The notes beneath the pieces were generated by a model. That model did no database searches and had not been told where the DNA came from. It worked only from the letters and a program-made list of their open reading frames with translations. Shown one piece after another: positions 33,010 to 42,888 of a stretch of 64,000 nt of DNA (position 1 is the stretch's first letter; each line of letters begins with the position of its first letter). The stretch comes from Spirogloea muscicola. Taxonomy: Eukaryota > Streptophyta > Zygnematophyceae > Spirogloeales > Spirogloeaceae. Both the position numbers and the translations under genes were made by a program. The stretch is taken from contig WELB01000144.1 of the NCBI GenBank assembly GCA_009602725.1, forward strand, positions 171,943 through 235,942, written 5' to 3'.

Positions 33010-34450
33010 GTCGCAAATTTAAGACAGATTTGGATCATCATCATCACCTGACTCAGATTGTTCCATCAGAAACTGCAGCGGACGCCTGGAGGAAATGTGT
33101 GGCGTATTGCGAGCCCGCTGGTTCACGGAAGATGCTGGAACTGCAGCAGAGATTGCTCAACTCGAAGATGGAGGAGGGAACGGTTTTTGCAAATCACTTT
33201 ATGGACTTTCAAGCGAGTCGAACTGGAGGCAATCGAAATGACTGTAGACGCCAATAGTTCCTAGATAGCAATTCTCTTGGATAGCCCGAGAGACATCCAG
33301 GAATCCGATGCTGTTATCACCTTTCTTAGTTCATGGATAGGGAAATGTGGACTTTGCAATTCGTACGCGCAAAGCTCGTACAGGAGGAGAGCAAGTTCGA
33401 AGTCAGACCCAAGAGAATTGGTAAAATGAGTTGGCGCTGGTTGGCTAGACCGGTAAAATTCACAGTCGCCGCCAGGTCCTCAAGATAGTGGATGACAGAA
33501 GGATATCGGGGTGCTAGATCTAGTTCGAATTTGTTGCAAGCAACCTGGGCATTGGAAGGCCTAGTGGCGGCCCATCGATAAACGTCGAGCAGAGCGAGCT
33601 GGTCAACCAGCTTCTCACAATCAGCAGCAGCAGGCGCAGTGTGTCAAGGAGGTCGTGAGTACAATTTTTTGGCTGATAGATTCAGGCGCCAGTTCTCATG
33701 TGACTTGTGGGAGATATTGCTTGCGCAGTATAGAGAGGGTTGCAAGTTGTCACATAGTATTTGGGAACCACACCATTGCTCTTGCTGCGGGAAACGGCAC
33801 GTCAGACATCAAGGTCAATGGGCAAGACTGAAAGAATCTCACTAGAAGACGTTCTCTATGTACCTCAGTTGGCCAGGATAATGCTCTCAGTGTACACTCT
33901 GAAAACAATGCATGCAACTTGTATTTCGTCCACAGAAGGGCAGGACCTTCTCTAAGAATGAAGAGGTGGTGGCTGTGGGGCAGAGGAGTGGCGGAGTGTA
34001 CTGGCTGGTCTGGCTGGTCGGAGAGATCTGTGTCTCGGAACAACGGTACAATGTGGCACTGAGGGGAGAGAGCAACACTGTAAATTTGTGGCATCGCAGG
34101 TCGGGGCATTGCACGAGGGTGATCTCAAGTTGCTGGCAAGACAACATCCAGTGAGAGTGTTCTCTTTTGGCGACAGCCGCAACATGGACTTTGTAAAGGC
34201 TATGCGGTTGGCAAGCAACACAGAAGTCCCTTTCCCTTAGAAGAAGGTATAAGAAATTGTGGCTTGCTTGACCCGGTGCACACAGACGTGTGGGTCCAGC
34301 AACACTTAGATCATTAGGAGGAGCAAGTGACTTTGTACATCAATGAGTAATCTAGGAAGTGCTGGTGCTACTTCCTACAAGCTAGGTCCAGTATCCTCCA
34401 AACATTCAGAAGGTGGAATATATTCGTTGGAAATCAAGTGGGTCGACAGA
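33010..34450 (+). pseudogene. Degenerate Ty1/copia gag-pol
   Basis: The gag region near 33030-33250 has AADAWRKCVAYCEPAGSRKM-like and KMEEGTVFANHFMDFQ (the copia gag family). The aspartic protease is near 33670 (FWLIDSGASSHVTCGRY) with a later ALAAGNG. The GAG-pre-integrase region is near 34080 (NLWHRRSGH). The integrase start is near 34280 (HTDVW). RT and RNase H are absent. It is full of stops and much older than the copia at 36125. Confidence 0.78.
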
Positions 34451-34639
34451 TTTTAATATTGGATTAAGACATTGGGGAAGAATACATCTCAAGGGCATCC
34501 GAGAGCTGCTTGGCTGGCGAGGGCATCCAGTATAATGCTCAATACCCTACATTTTAGAGCTTAATGGAGTGGCAGCAAGGATAAATTGAACCTTGCTCGA
34601 GAGCGCGAGATGTATTAAAATTGTCATACCAGTCAGTTC

Positions 34640-34772
34640 TCCACAAACGTCTTCCACCTTTCGAAGGTTTAGAGAATACTGGACCTTTCTTGTACGAATA
34701 AGCACCAGCACTTCCTAGACAGATCATCAGTGACTGTATAAAGTCCCTTGCTCCTCCTAATGACCCAAACAC
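34640..34772 (-). pseudogene. Inverted copia integrase segment
   Basis: The minus strand reads SLGGARDF, then GSAGAYSYK. It matches the plus-strand stretch at 34311-34440 (TCATTAGGAGGAGCAAG in both). The two segments face each other with about 200 bp between. Confidence 0.75.
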
Positions 34773-34849
34773 AAACCCTGCTGGGCATGCATCAAATGCA
34801 GGAGTTTTATGTGTTTTGATGACCTAAACACCACCGCACCACGCCAAGT

Positions 34850-35000
34850 CCAGCTTGCCACCCTTTCGTCGTGGCCGCAGTCGTTGGGGTCTCCATCGCT
34901 GTCGTCACCACTGCAGACGCTACTGCTGTTGGTCCCAATGCTGCCGCTGAAGCTGCTCTTGCCGACTTTGGAGTTGCAGTCATGGCAGTGATATCCTCTC
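34850..35000 (+). repeat. Direct repeat flanking copia fragment, right copy
   Basis: Partner of 32690-32830. It has an extra 20 bp (CCTTTCGTCGTGGCCGCAG) near its start. Confidence 0.6.
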
Positions 35001-36089
35001 AAGAATCTCAAGAAGTGACACCCAGGGTGCAGCATATGGCCTCACGGCAAACCCGTCTTCTGCAGGTATGTCTGGGGGCAGCACTGCTGCTCTTGTGCTA
35101 GTCCGGGAAAGCTCATCCTGCAGGGGATCTGGGTACTTATGGACCCCGTGCATTGCACCTACAGCAATCTTCTGTGCTTAAGGTAGCAAACCACGTTGTG
35201 TCGTGCCAGTCAATCCATGCCAAGCACCTTGCATCAGCATAACTCTCACTGGCAGTCATCCCTGGAAATCATCCAGCTGGAAAGTAAACGCGCGAGATGG
35301 TCATTGAGTCCATGCAGTGTCGTTATTGCTGACCCGATACGCAAGGTTTTTCCTGTCCCTAGGCGGAATTTTGCTCTGCAAGCTTCAACTTTCAACCCGG
35401 CCCGCACGAGTGGCGCATCCTGCAACAGATGACATGTTGCAGGCCAATTGCGGTCCCTTGCAAATGGCCATACTGGTCAAGCCTGAAGCACCTTGGGCCC
35501 TTGTTGCCGTCAACCGCTGACTGCCGCCCCATGATCGGCCGCCTTTTGGTTGCTGGCGACCATGCCATGCGTCTCGTTCGGGCAGATGCCAGCCATTCCA
35601 CTGCAGGACTTGACCTATACGTCCATTGGCTACGGTCCACTTGCTCGAGGTAATGGCAATGCGCAGCTGTTAGCAACTAGTTGCTGACTCCGTTCAGCGC
35701 ACCGGGGCATTCTCTCAAGCGCGTCGACAGTTGTAGTTCGTACATGATGGTGGTGACGTCCAGGTGTCGATGCAGTGGGTTTTAGAGGAGTTCCAACTCG
35801 ACGTTGTCGGTGCTCCAACGTCCGTACAGAGGTGCCGATACATGATGTCGAAGGCAGGCACCGATCTTGGGGCCTTGCTTCGACTTCAGCAGGTCCGCCA
35901 TGGCCGCAATCACCGTCTTGCGTGTCGAACGCCCGGCGAAGCAGCCGCTGGAGTTCGCTCAAGCTGTGCTTGATGCGATCATAGACTTGCATGTACCATG
36001 TAGCAGCAAGGTCGCGGTTACTAAGCTCCCAGTCGCTGTAGGCACTTGCATAGCTGTGTGCTTTTAGCACCTTTCAGCCCTTAGTGGAA
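35001..36089. other. No gene seen
   Basis: Mixed open frames on both strands, none with a known motif. The stretch just before the gypsy-like LTR at 36090 is unremarkable. Confidence 0.5.
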
Positions 36090-36124
36090 TGTCCCCTCCG
36101 TTTAAGCATGCCAACGGTGCCGTG

Positions 36125-36811
36125 TGTTGAAGATAGAAATATGGTGAATCGGCGGGTCGGGGTGGGTGACCATCCCGACCGTCTGGCGGCGGCCTCCGGC
36201 TTCCGTCAGGGCGACGTCTTTCCGCCTGCTAGCTACTCAGATTTGCATCTACTGACGAGAGGTTACTGAGAGTTCGCTTACTGCTGTCTCAGTCCTTAGC
36301 ACTCCGACTCCTTCAGACCTTGTCCATTCTTTTGGGCTGGCCTCTCCCAGCCACCAGTTAATCTGGCCGCGCTTGCTTCAGACCTTGTCCATTCTTTTGG
36401 GCTGGCCTCTCCCAGCCACCAGTTAATCTGGCCGCGCTTGCTTCTTCTAATTGGGCCGTGAGAGTCTCCCCTGGATAAGGGAGGCCGCGGCCACCCATCG
36501 GAACACCCCCAACATCTGAGGCCACGCGGTGCGCCCGTGCGCCCTAGCCATGGCTGCCACCCACCTTGGGTGAGGGCGGAGCCTGTGCTGTCAGACTGAC
36601 TGACTGTCTGAGATCTGAATCTGTCTGGCGCCATGAGCGCATCTGCTTCTGTGCCGCCGCGTCGAGGGCGGTCTGCTGGGTCCATAGACAAGGGCAAACG
36701 TCCGATGGAGGACTTTGACTGGCGGAAGGAACAATCCGAGAACACTGACTACAACAGACAGGAACAGGTACAGGAGCAGATACAGGAGCGGCCAGCCCAG
36801 GAAACTCAACA
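36125..36811 (+). repeat. Copia 5' LTR with a 264-bp insertion
   Basis: LTR sequence is 36125-36184 and 36449-36811. The break follows CCGACCGTCT, which in the 3' LTR is directly joined to AATTGGGCC. Confidence 0.97.
36185..36448 (+). mobile_element. Repeat E/F inserted in the copia 5' LTR
   Basis: The first 85 bp is the conserved ORF-tail cassette (reads AAASGFRQGDVFPPASYSDL, then LLTRGY and stop). Then comes CTCAGTCCTTAGCACTCC and a 65-bp unit present twice (36311-36375 and 36376-36440). Each unit holds CCTTGTCCATTCTTTTGG, GGGCTGGCCTCTCCCAGCC and CCGCGCTTG. It ends CTTCTTCT. A 3-4 bp duplication (TCT) may flank it. The empty site is present in the 3' LTR. Confidence 0.92.
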
Positions 36812-39800
36812 GGTTATGGGCCCACCCCTTGGGGATTCCCTAGGTTCGCTCCCTGTTCTGACTCCCAAGCTAGCCAGAGATACCAACTGGTTAGTCTGGA
36901 AGTATAAAATGAAGAAGCTGCTTCAGTTTCAAAATGTCTGGGATGCTGTAGAGCCTCCAGCTGATCGAGGGCTTTGTCGGCCCTTCTCTCGGGAGAATGT
37001 TGTAGCCTCAGCAATTCTTGCAGCAAATCTGGCTGATGAAGAGGTGATAGGCGTTGTCAACCTGTCTCTGGCCAGTGGCATCTGGGAGTATCTCAAGAAC
37101 AAGTTTGAGAACCGAGGAACTGACAGGGCTTACTACCTCAGCATGCGCTTGCGCGAGTGCAGAAAGGAGGAGGATGAGCCCATCCAAGCATTTGTAAGTA
37201 GGGTAGAATCATTGGCCCTTCAGCTGCAAGACATTGGAGAGGAGGTTCCGGTCCGATTCTTAGTTCTTGCCATACTTATGGGGCTCCCGCCTGCATATGA
37301 TACTGTCAGAGATACATTGCAGATGGTCAGCACCGACGAACTGACTGTAGAATATGTGCTGGCTCGCCTCCTTCATAAGGAGCGAGCATTGGAGGAGCAA
37401 CATCGACTTCTGACAGGTTCTCTGACAGGATATCAGATAGGACCTCCAACAGGCTCTCTGAACACAGGTTCGCTGACAGGTTCTCTGATAGGCTCTCTGA
37501 CAGGTGCACAAGCAGCGGTGCTGGCTAGACGCCAATCTGAGCAAGACCTTCGACACCACTTGAATCAATCGAGGCTTCATCAGCACAATGTTGCTCGCAG
37601 TCTTCGGAGCGGGACTGGTGATAGTAGTCGTCTGAGTGAAGATCAGTTTTCAGGATGGAATAAGAATCCTCTGTACCCTAGAACTTGCTTCTACTGCCGT
37701 GAACCTGGTCATGTGATCAACGACTGTCCTAAGAAGAAGGCTCTGGGATCTGGTAACAATAGTAGAAGAGGTAGAGGCAGCTATGCTGAGGGAGAAGCTC
37801 ACTTGTCTAGACAATCTGACAGGTCGAATTGTGATAGCTGGCTGATCGATAGTGGAGCGTCTCACCATCTCACTTACAGGCGGGATTGGCTCCACAATTA
37901 CCAATCTGTTCCGGATTTCAAGATTTATCTGGGTGATGATAGTGTGCAGCCTGCTGTGGGAAAAGGAGAAGTGCAGCTGCAAGTGCCTACCCTCCATGGC
38001 ACTGAGACACAACATCTGACGAATGTATATCATGCTCCTGGGTTGGCGTCAAATCTTCTGTCTGTTTCCCAGCTCTTAGACCAGGGCTATCAAGTTGTTT
38101 TTGACAGAGATATCTGTACTATCACGCGATCTGGTGTTCCCACTCCGACAGGACGCAGGTCAGGAGATCTGTTTACTCTGAACGGACAGGTGCAAGTACA
38201 GGCTGTGGAAATACAGAATCAGGTGCAGAAACAGATGCAGGTGCAGAAACAGATGCAGGTTCAGGGCAGGGTAAATGTTTCTGAGTCTGACAAAAAGACG
38301 TTTGAGCAATGGCATGCTCGACTGGGACATCCCAATGTTCAGCGGATGAAGAAGCTGAAGAGTATGGTGCATGGAGTAGATACCCTTACACAAGATGTTG
38401 AGTCTGAATTTTGTCGGAGCTGTGCTTAAGGGAAACTCCATCTTCAACAACCGCTTGCTGGTGAGCACTATAGAGCTTCTACACTTCTGGAGCTGGTGCA
38501 TTCGGATGTCTGTGGTCCTATGCAAATACCTTCTTTAGGGGGCAGCAGATATATTTTGTCCTTCATTGATGATGCCAGCCGATGGAGCAAGGTATATTTT
38601 CTGAAAAACAAGAGTGATGTGCTGGAGAAGTTCATGCATTTCAAAGCTGCAGTGGAGTTGCAGACAGGGAAGAAGCTCAAGGCTCTTAGATCTGATAATG
38701 GTGGAGAGTATACTTCTCAAGAGTTTGAACGGTTCTGTAAACAACAGGGTATACACAGGCAATTGACAGCAACCTATCGTCCTCAACAGAACGGTGTGGC
38801 GGAAAGGTGGAATAGATCCGTCATGGAGATTGCAAGGTGCTTACTATTTCATTCTTATACACCATCAGAATTTTGGGCTGAAGCAGTCGCAACGGCTGTA
38901 TATCTGAAGAATAGAATGCCTACTAGTGCAGTAAAAGACATGGCGCCACAGGAGTTCTGGACTGGAAAGAGACCTACAGTTGCCCACCTTAGGGTATTTG
39001 GTTGTACTGCGTGGATGCATGTTCCTACTGAGATGAGACACAAGTTGCAATCAAAGGCTCGTCAGTGTGTCATGGTAGGATATGGTGAACACGTGAAAGC
39101 GTGGAAGTTGTTTGATCTTGAGAACAGGAGGATGGTGTTCAGCAGAGATGTAATGTTTGATGAACAGAGAAGTCCAGACTATGCTGCTTTCCCGTTACGG
39201 CTATCTGAGACAGTGGGAGAAGTGCAGTGGTGACCTGTATCTCAAGAGCCTGACATTGTGGCTACTGTGGAGGCAGGGTCTGAATCTGGCGATGGAGTGG
39301 AAGCAAGGACAGGAGGTGACGATCTGGAAGAGACTACTGCTACATTGGGAGTATCCAGGACAGATGTTCGTGCTTTTGCTGCTGTAGTGTTACTTGAGCC
39401 TCTCACAATGCAAGAGGCCATGAGTAGCGATGCAGCACTCAAGTGGAAAGCAGCAGCAGAAGCAGAACTAGATTCTATCAAGGAGAACAAAACTTGGGAT
39501 TTGGTAATTACCTGTTGGCAGGAAAGCGATCCCCAGCAAATGGGTGTTCAAGATCAAACTGAAGGGCGATGGGTCTGTAGATCGATATAAAGCACGCCTT
39601 GTGGCCAAAGTTTGTGCTCAGAAGGAAGGGATTGATTACAACGAGACATTTGCTCCAGTGGTTAAAAATAGTGCTGTCAGAAGTTTGCTGGCTATGGCAG
39701 CTATTCATGATTTAGAAGTAGAACAGATGGACGTCACCACTGCGTTCTTGAATGGCGATCTTGAGGAAGACATCTACATGCAACAGCCTGCAGGTTTTGA

Positions 39801-40967
39801 GGTCAAAGGCAAGGAGAGTAAAGTGTGCAAGCTGAAGAAAGCACTGTATTCATTTAAACAGGCGCCCAGGGCCTGGTATGCACAGATTGATACTTTTCTA
39901 GTGAACCGAGGTTTCAAGAGATCTGAGGCTGACCACAGCGTGTATGTGAGGAAGAAACCTGCTAAAGTGGTTCTGGCACTGTATGTTGATGATCTGATTT
40001 TACTGGGAGACTCAGCTACTGAAGTGAAAAGAGTAAAGCAAGAGCTGAGGAGTAGATTCAAGATGAAGGATCTTGGGCCCTTGGAGTACTTTTTGGGTAT
40101 CCAGGTCAAGAGAGATAGAAGCAGGAAGATATTGACCTTGAGTTCATCAAAGTACATAACTGAAGTCTTGGACAGATTTGGTATGCAAGACTGCAATACT
40201 ATCTCTACTCCACAGGATACAAAACAGACTTTGAGCAAAATCAGGGACCCAAGACAAATCAAGACAGACAAAAGATGGCACAGGTGCCTTATAGGGAGGC
40301 AGTGGGATGTTTAATGTACATAGCTGTGGCAGCACGTCCAGACATAGCAGCAGCAGTGGGAGTGGTTGCTCAGTTTGTGCAAGATCCTGGTTGTGAACAT
40401 TGGCAAGCTGTCAAGAGGATCATGCGATATCTGCAGGGAAGCAAGAATCTGTGCTTGACGTTTAGAAATTCAGGAGATAAATCTGATGAACTGGTAGGAT
40501 TCTGTGATGCCGACTGGGCAGGCAGTCTGGATGATAGAAGGTCAGTAACAGGTTATGCCTTTGAGTTGGGAGCAGGAGCAGTCAGTTGGAGTAGTAGGAA
40601 ACAGCAGACTGTGGCGACTTCAACTGTAGAAGCGGAGTACATGGCAACGACTGCAGCAGCAAAAGAAGCAACCTGGCTGAGGAGACTACTACAAGAATGT
40701 GGATTCCTTTCTTCATCGAGTGCAACCACTTTGTTCAGTGATAGTCAAGGTAGCATTGCTTTGATTAAGAATCCTGTCTATCATGCTCGTACTAAGCATA
40801 TAGAGATACAACATCATTTCATACGAGAGAAGGTAGACGAGGGAGTCATCAAGATGCAGTACTGTAGTACAGCAGATATGACTGCAGATATTCTGACCAA
40901 GGGCTTGCCTAAGCCCAAGTATGATAGATGTAGAAGTTTGCTAGGTCTGGCTGGTTCACATATTTAG
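36633..40967 (+). pseudogene. Copia gag-pol, broken at four points
   Basis: The first open part (36633-38429) has the copia gag region (TNWLVWKYKMKKLLQFQNVW near 36880), a CCHC zinc knuckle (CFYCREPGHVINDCP near 37685), the aspartic protease (SWLIDSGASHHLTYR near 37840) and the GAG-pre-integrase box (WHARLGHPNVQRMKKL near 38310). A TAA at 38427 ends it. Integrase continues (HSDVCGP near 38500, RSDNGGEY near 38690, NGVAERWNR near 38800). A TGA is at 39231. A frame shift near 39507 precedes RT (QMDVTTAFLNGDLEEDIYM; YVDDLILLG near 39985), and another near 40270 precedes RNase H (FCDADWAGSLDDRRS; TKHIEIQHHF). It cannot make an intact polyprotein as written. Confidence 0.95.
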
Positions 40968-40973
40968 TGGGAG

Positions 40974-41396
40974 TGTTGAAGATAGAAATATGGTGAATCG
41001 GCGGGTCGGGGTGGGTGACCATCCCGACCGTCTAATTGGGCCGTGAGAGTCTCCCCTGGATAAGGGAGGCCTCGGCCACCCATCGGAACACCCCCAACAT
41101 CTGAGGCCACGCGGTGCGCCCGTGCGCCCTAGCCACGGCTGCCACCCACCTTGGGTGAGGGCGGAGCCTGTGCTGTCAGGATGACTGACTGTCTGAGATC
41201 TGAATCTGTCTGGCGCCATGAGCGCATCTGCTTCTGTGCCGCCGCGTCGAGGGCGGTCTGCTGGGTCCATAGACAAGGGCAAACGTCCGATGGAGGACTT
41301 CGACTGGCGGAAGGAACAATCTGAGAACACTGACTACAACAGACAGGAACAGGTACAGGAGCAGATACAGGAGCGGCCAGCCCAGGAAACTCAACA
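40974..41396 (+). repeat. Copia 3' LTR
   Basis: 423 bp, from TGTTGAAG to CTCAACA, uninterrupted. It holds the same ATG-led open stretch (MSASASVPPRRGRSAGSIDK) that begins the gag frame in the 5' LTR. Confidence 0.97.
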
Positions 41397-41496
41397 CCGT
41401 GAACCTTCCATTACAGTCTCGTCCCCGTTGGGTTCAGGGACGTTGGGCGTCCCCACCGGTGCCGGTAAATTGCTGCACCCTGTGTAGCAGATGTAG

Positions 41497-41572
41497 CTGT
41501 GTAGCCCTGATCCTCCTGACCTTGTCCGTTCTTTTGGGCTGGCCTCTCACAGCAACCAGTCAATGAGGAAGC
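41497..41572 (+). mobile_element. Short repeat E in the gypsy-like solo LTR
   Basis: It carries CCTTGTCCGTTCTTTTGG, GGGCTGGCCTCTCACAGC and ACCAGTCAATG. It lacks the CGCGCTTG end seen elsewhere. Confidence 0.7.
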
Positions 41573-41965
41573 GCCGTTCTCTATCGGTGGTAAGCCGAGG
41601 CCAGACGGACCATCGGACCAGTGACGCCGAGAGAGGCACAGCCCCGCTTGCCTGCTGCCGTAGACGCCGCCACAGCTCTGCTGCCACCAACTGCTGCTCA
41701 GCCCGTCGCTGCGGAATTCGCCGGCTCTCCGTAAGTACCATGGTTGCGCCATCTGAGGACAGCTACTAAGCCAGACCCTCAGTAAAGTTATGGCTTTCTG
41801 CCGGTGCCTTAGCGTAAGACTTCCGCTGCGTGGTATGCGCGAGTATGCACCGTCTGCGCAGGCGTTTCACTCTGTAGGGGTTAGTCATTGATACGCCTAG
41901 GTCAGAATTCCAATAAGGGCGTACAAACCCCTGCCTGCGTGTTTTGGCATCAGGACGTCACACAG

Positions 41966-42370
41966 GACCTCGTCCATGCTTTCTCGGCTGGCTTTTCACA
42001 GCCCTCGCTACTTTTGGAAGAAAGCGGTTCTCCTGAAGGGGCCAAGGGTTTAGGGTTTAAGCCAGCCCAAAAACAGTTAAGCTCGCCAATTTGAGAAGGG
42101 GGCTGGAAAAGGCCAGCCCAAAGAATGGACAAGGTCCAAAGAGCAGAAAACCGAAAGGCGTGTAAAATATTGGCAAGGTCCGAAGGGGCCAAAAGCGCAT
42201 TCTCGAAGGTTTTCCTTAGGATAATCAATTAGCAGTCTCTAGTGAGGAGCCGCAAATTGGAAAGACTAGCAGCCGGAAAGCAATCCCCCTGACGAAAGCC
42301 AAAGGCTGCAGCTAGAGCACGGCCAGCACGCAGATGCAAGGCGTGGGCCATGGACCGCTGGACGCTTAGG
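41966..42370. repeat. Cluster of E/F repeats
   Basis: A plus-strand E core lies at about 41966-42020 (GGCTGGCTTTTCACAGCCC). A minus-strand core lies at about 42095-42190 (GGGCTGGAAAAGGCCAGCCC, then AATGGACAAGGTCC). A minus-strand ORF-tail cassette lies at about 42235-42370, where the conserved CACGCAGATGCAAGGCGTGG-type block can be read. Confidence 0.75.
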
Positions 42371-42888
42371 TGGACGCTTAGGTGCACGGGTTTGCAAGAC
42401 CACTATTTACTAAGCAGAACCACTAATGTTGCGTACATAAACGACAGCCTGCATGTTGATGGTTGATGAGTGATGCCAAATTGGACAAGTTCCCGACTAC
42501 TTTAGAAGTATCTTCACCCTGCAGAATGTTCTCGACTTGTGACATTTGACCTGATCCGGTAAAACCATGCAAGAGCTGCTTAATCTACAATGCTCTCACA
42601 TCTTGCGCACATTGTTGATCTTTGTTGTAGGCAAAGGCAAACCCCGAATGAGGCTTCAGCAAAGCAAATGAGCAACACGCATATTGATTGTGCTGAGAAG
42701 CTGAGTTTATGTCGCCAGGGTGAGCATGACTTCTGATTTATTCTGCTGCTGAAAGCTGACAAGCATATAGAAAGCTACCAGGTGAAACTGGAGCCAAAGG
42801 TGTGGGCGAATTTCGAGCAACTTTTGTTGCTCGCTATTCTTCTTTTTATGCTCGAGCATAGGTGCAAGTGCACATGGAGGCAGAAGAT
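42371..42888. other. Spacer downstream of the protease gene
   Basis: It is AT-richer than the repeats on its left. No gene is seen. It probably holds the 3' untranslated region of the protease gene. Confidence 0.4.

Larger units (their letters stand above)
36125..41396 (+). mobile_element. Complete Ty1/copia LTR retrotransposon, TSD CCGTG
   Basis: The 5' LTR is 36125-36811, which is 423 bp once a 264-bp insertion is left out. The 3' LTR is 40974-41396 and is 423 bp. Both run TGTTGA...TCAACA. The 5 bases outside are CCGTG on both sides (36120-36124 and 41397-41401). The order gag, protease, integrase, RT, RNase H defines Ty1/copia. A GTGGGAG polypurine tract lies directly before the 3' LTR. 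The LTRs differ by about six substitutions by eye (about 1.4 percent), so the insertion is fairly recent. The coding region is nevertheless broken at four points. Confidence 0.97.
36090..41962 (+). repeat. Gypsy-like (group B-related) solo LTR, split by the copia element
   Basis: The left piece is 36090-36124 (TGTCCCCTCCG, then GCATGCCAACGGTGCCGTG). The right piece is 41402-41962, ending CAGGACGTCACA. The opening resembles group B (GCCAACGGTGCCGGTAAC). The right piece keeps the group landmarks near 41620-41960 (CAGTGACGCC; GTAAGACTTCCGCTGCG). A short repeat E lies inside it at about 41497-41572. Confidence 0.75.
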
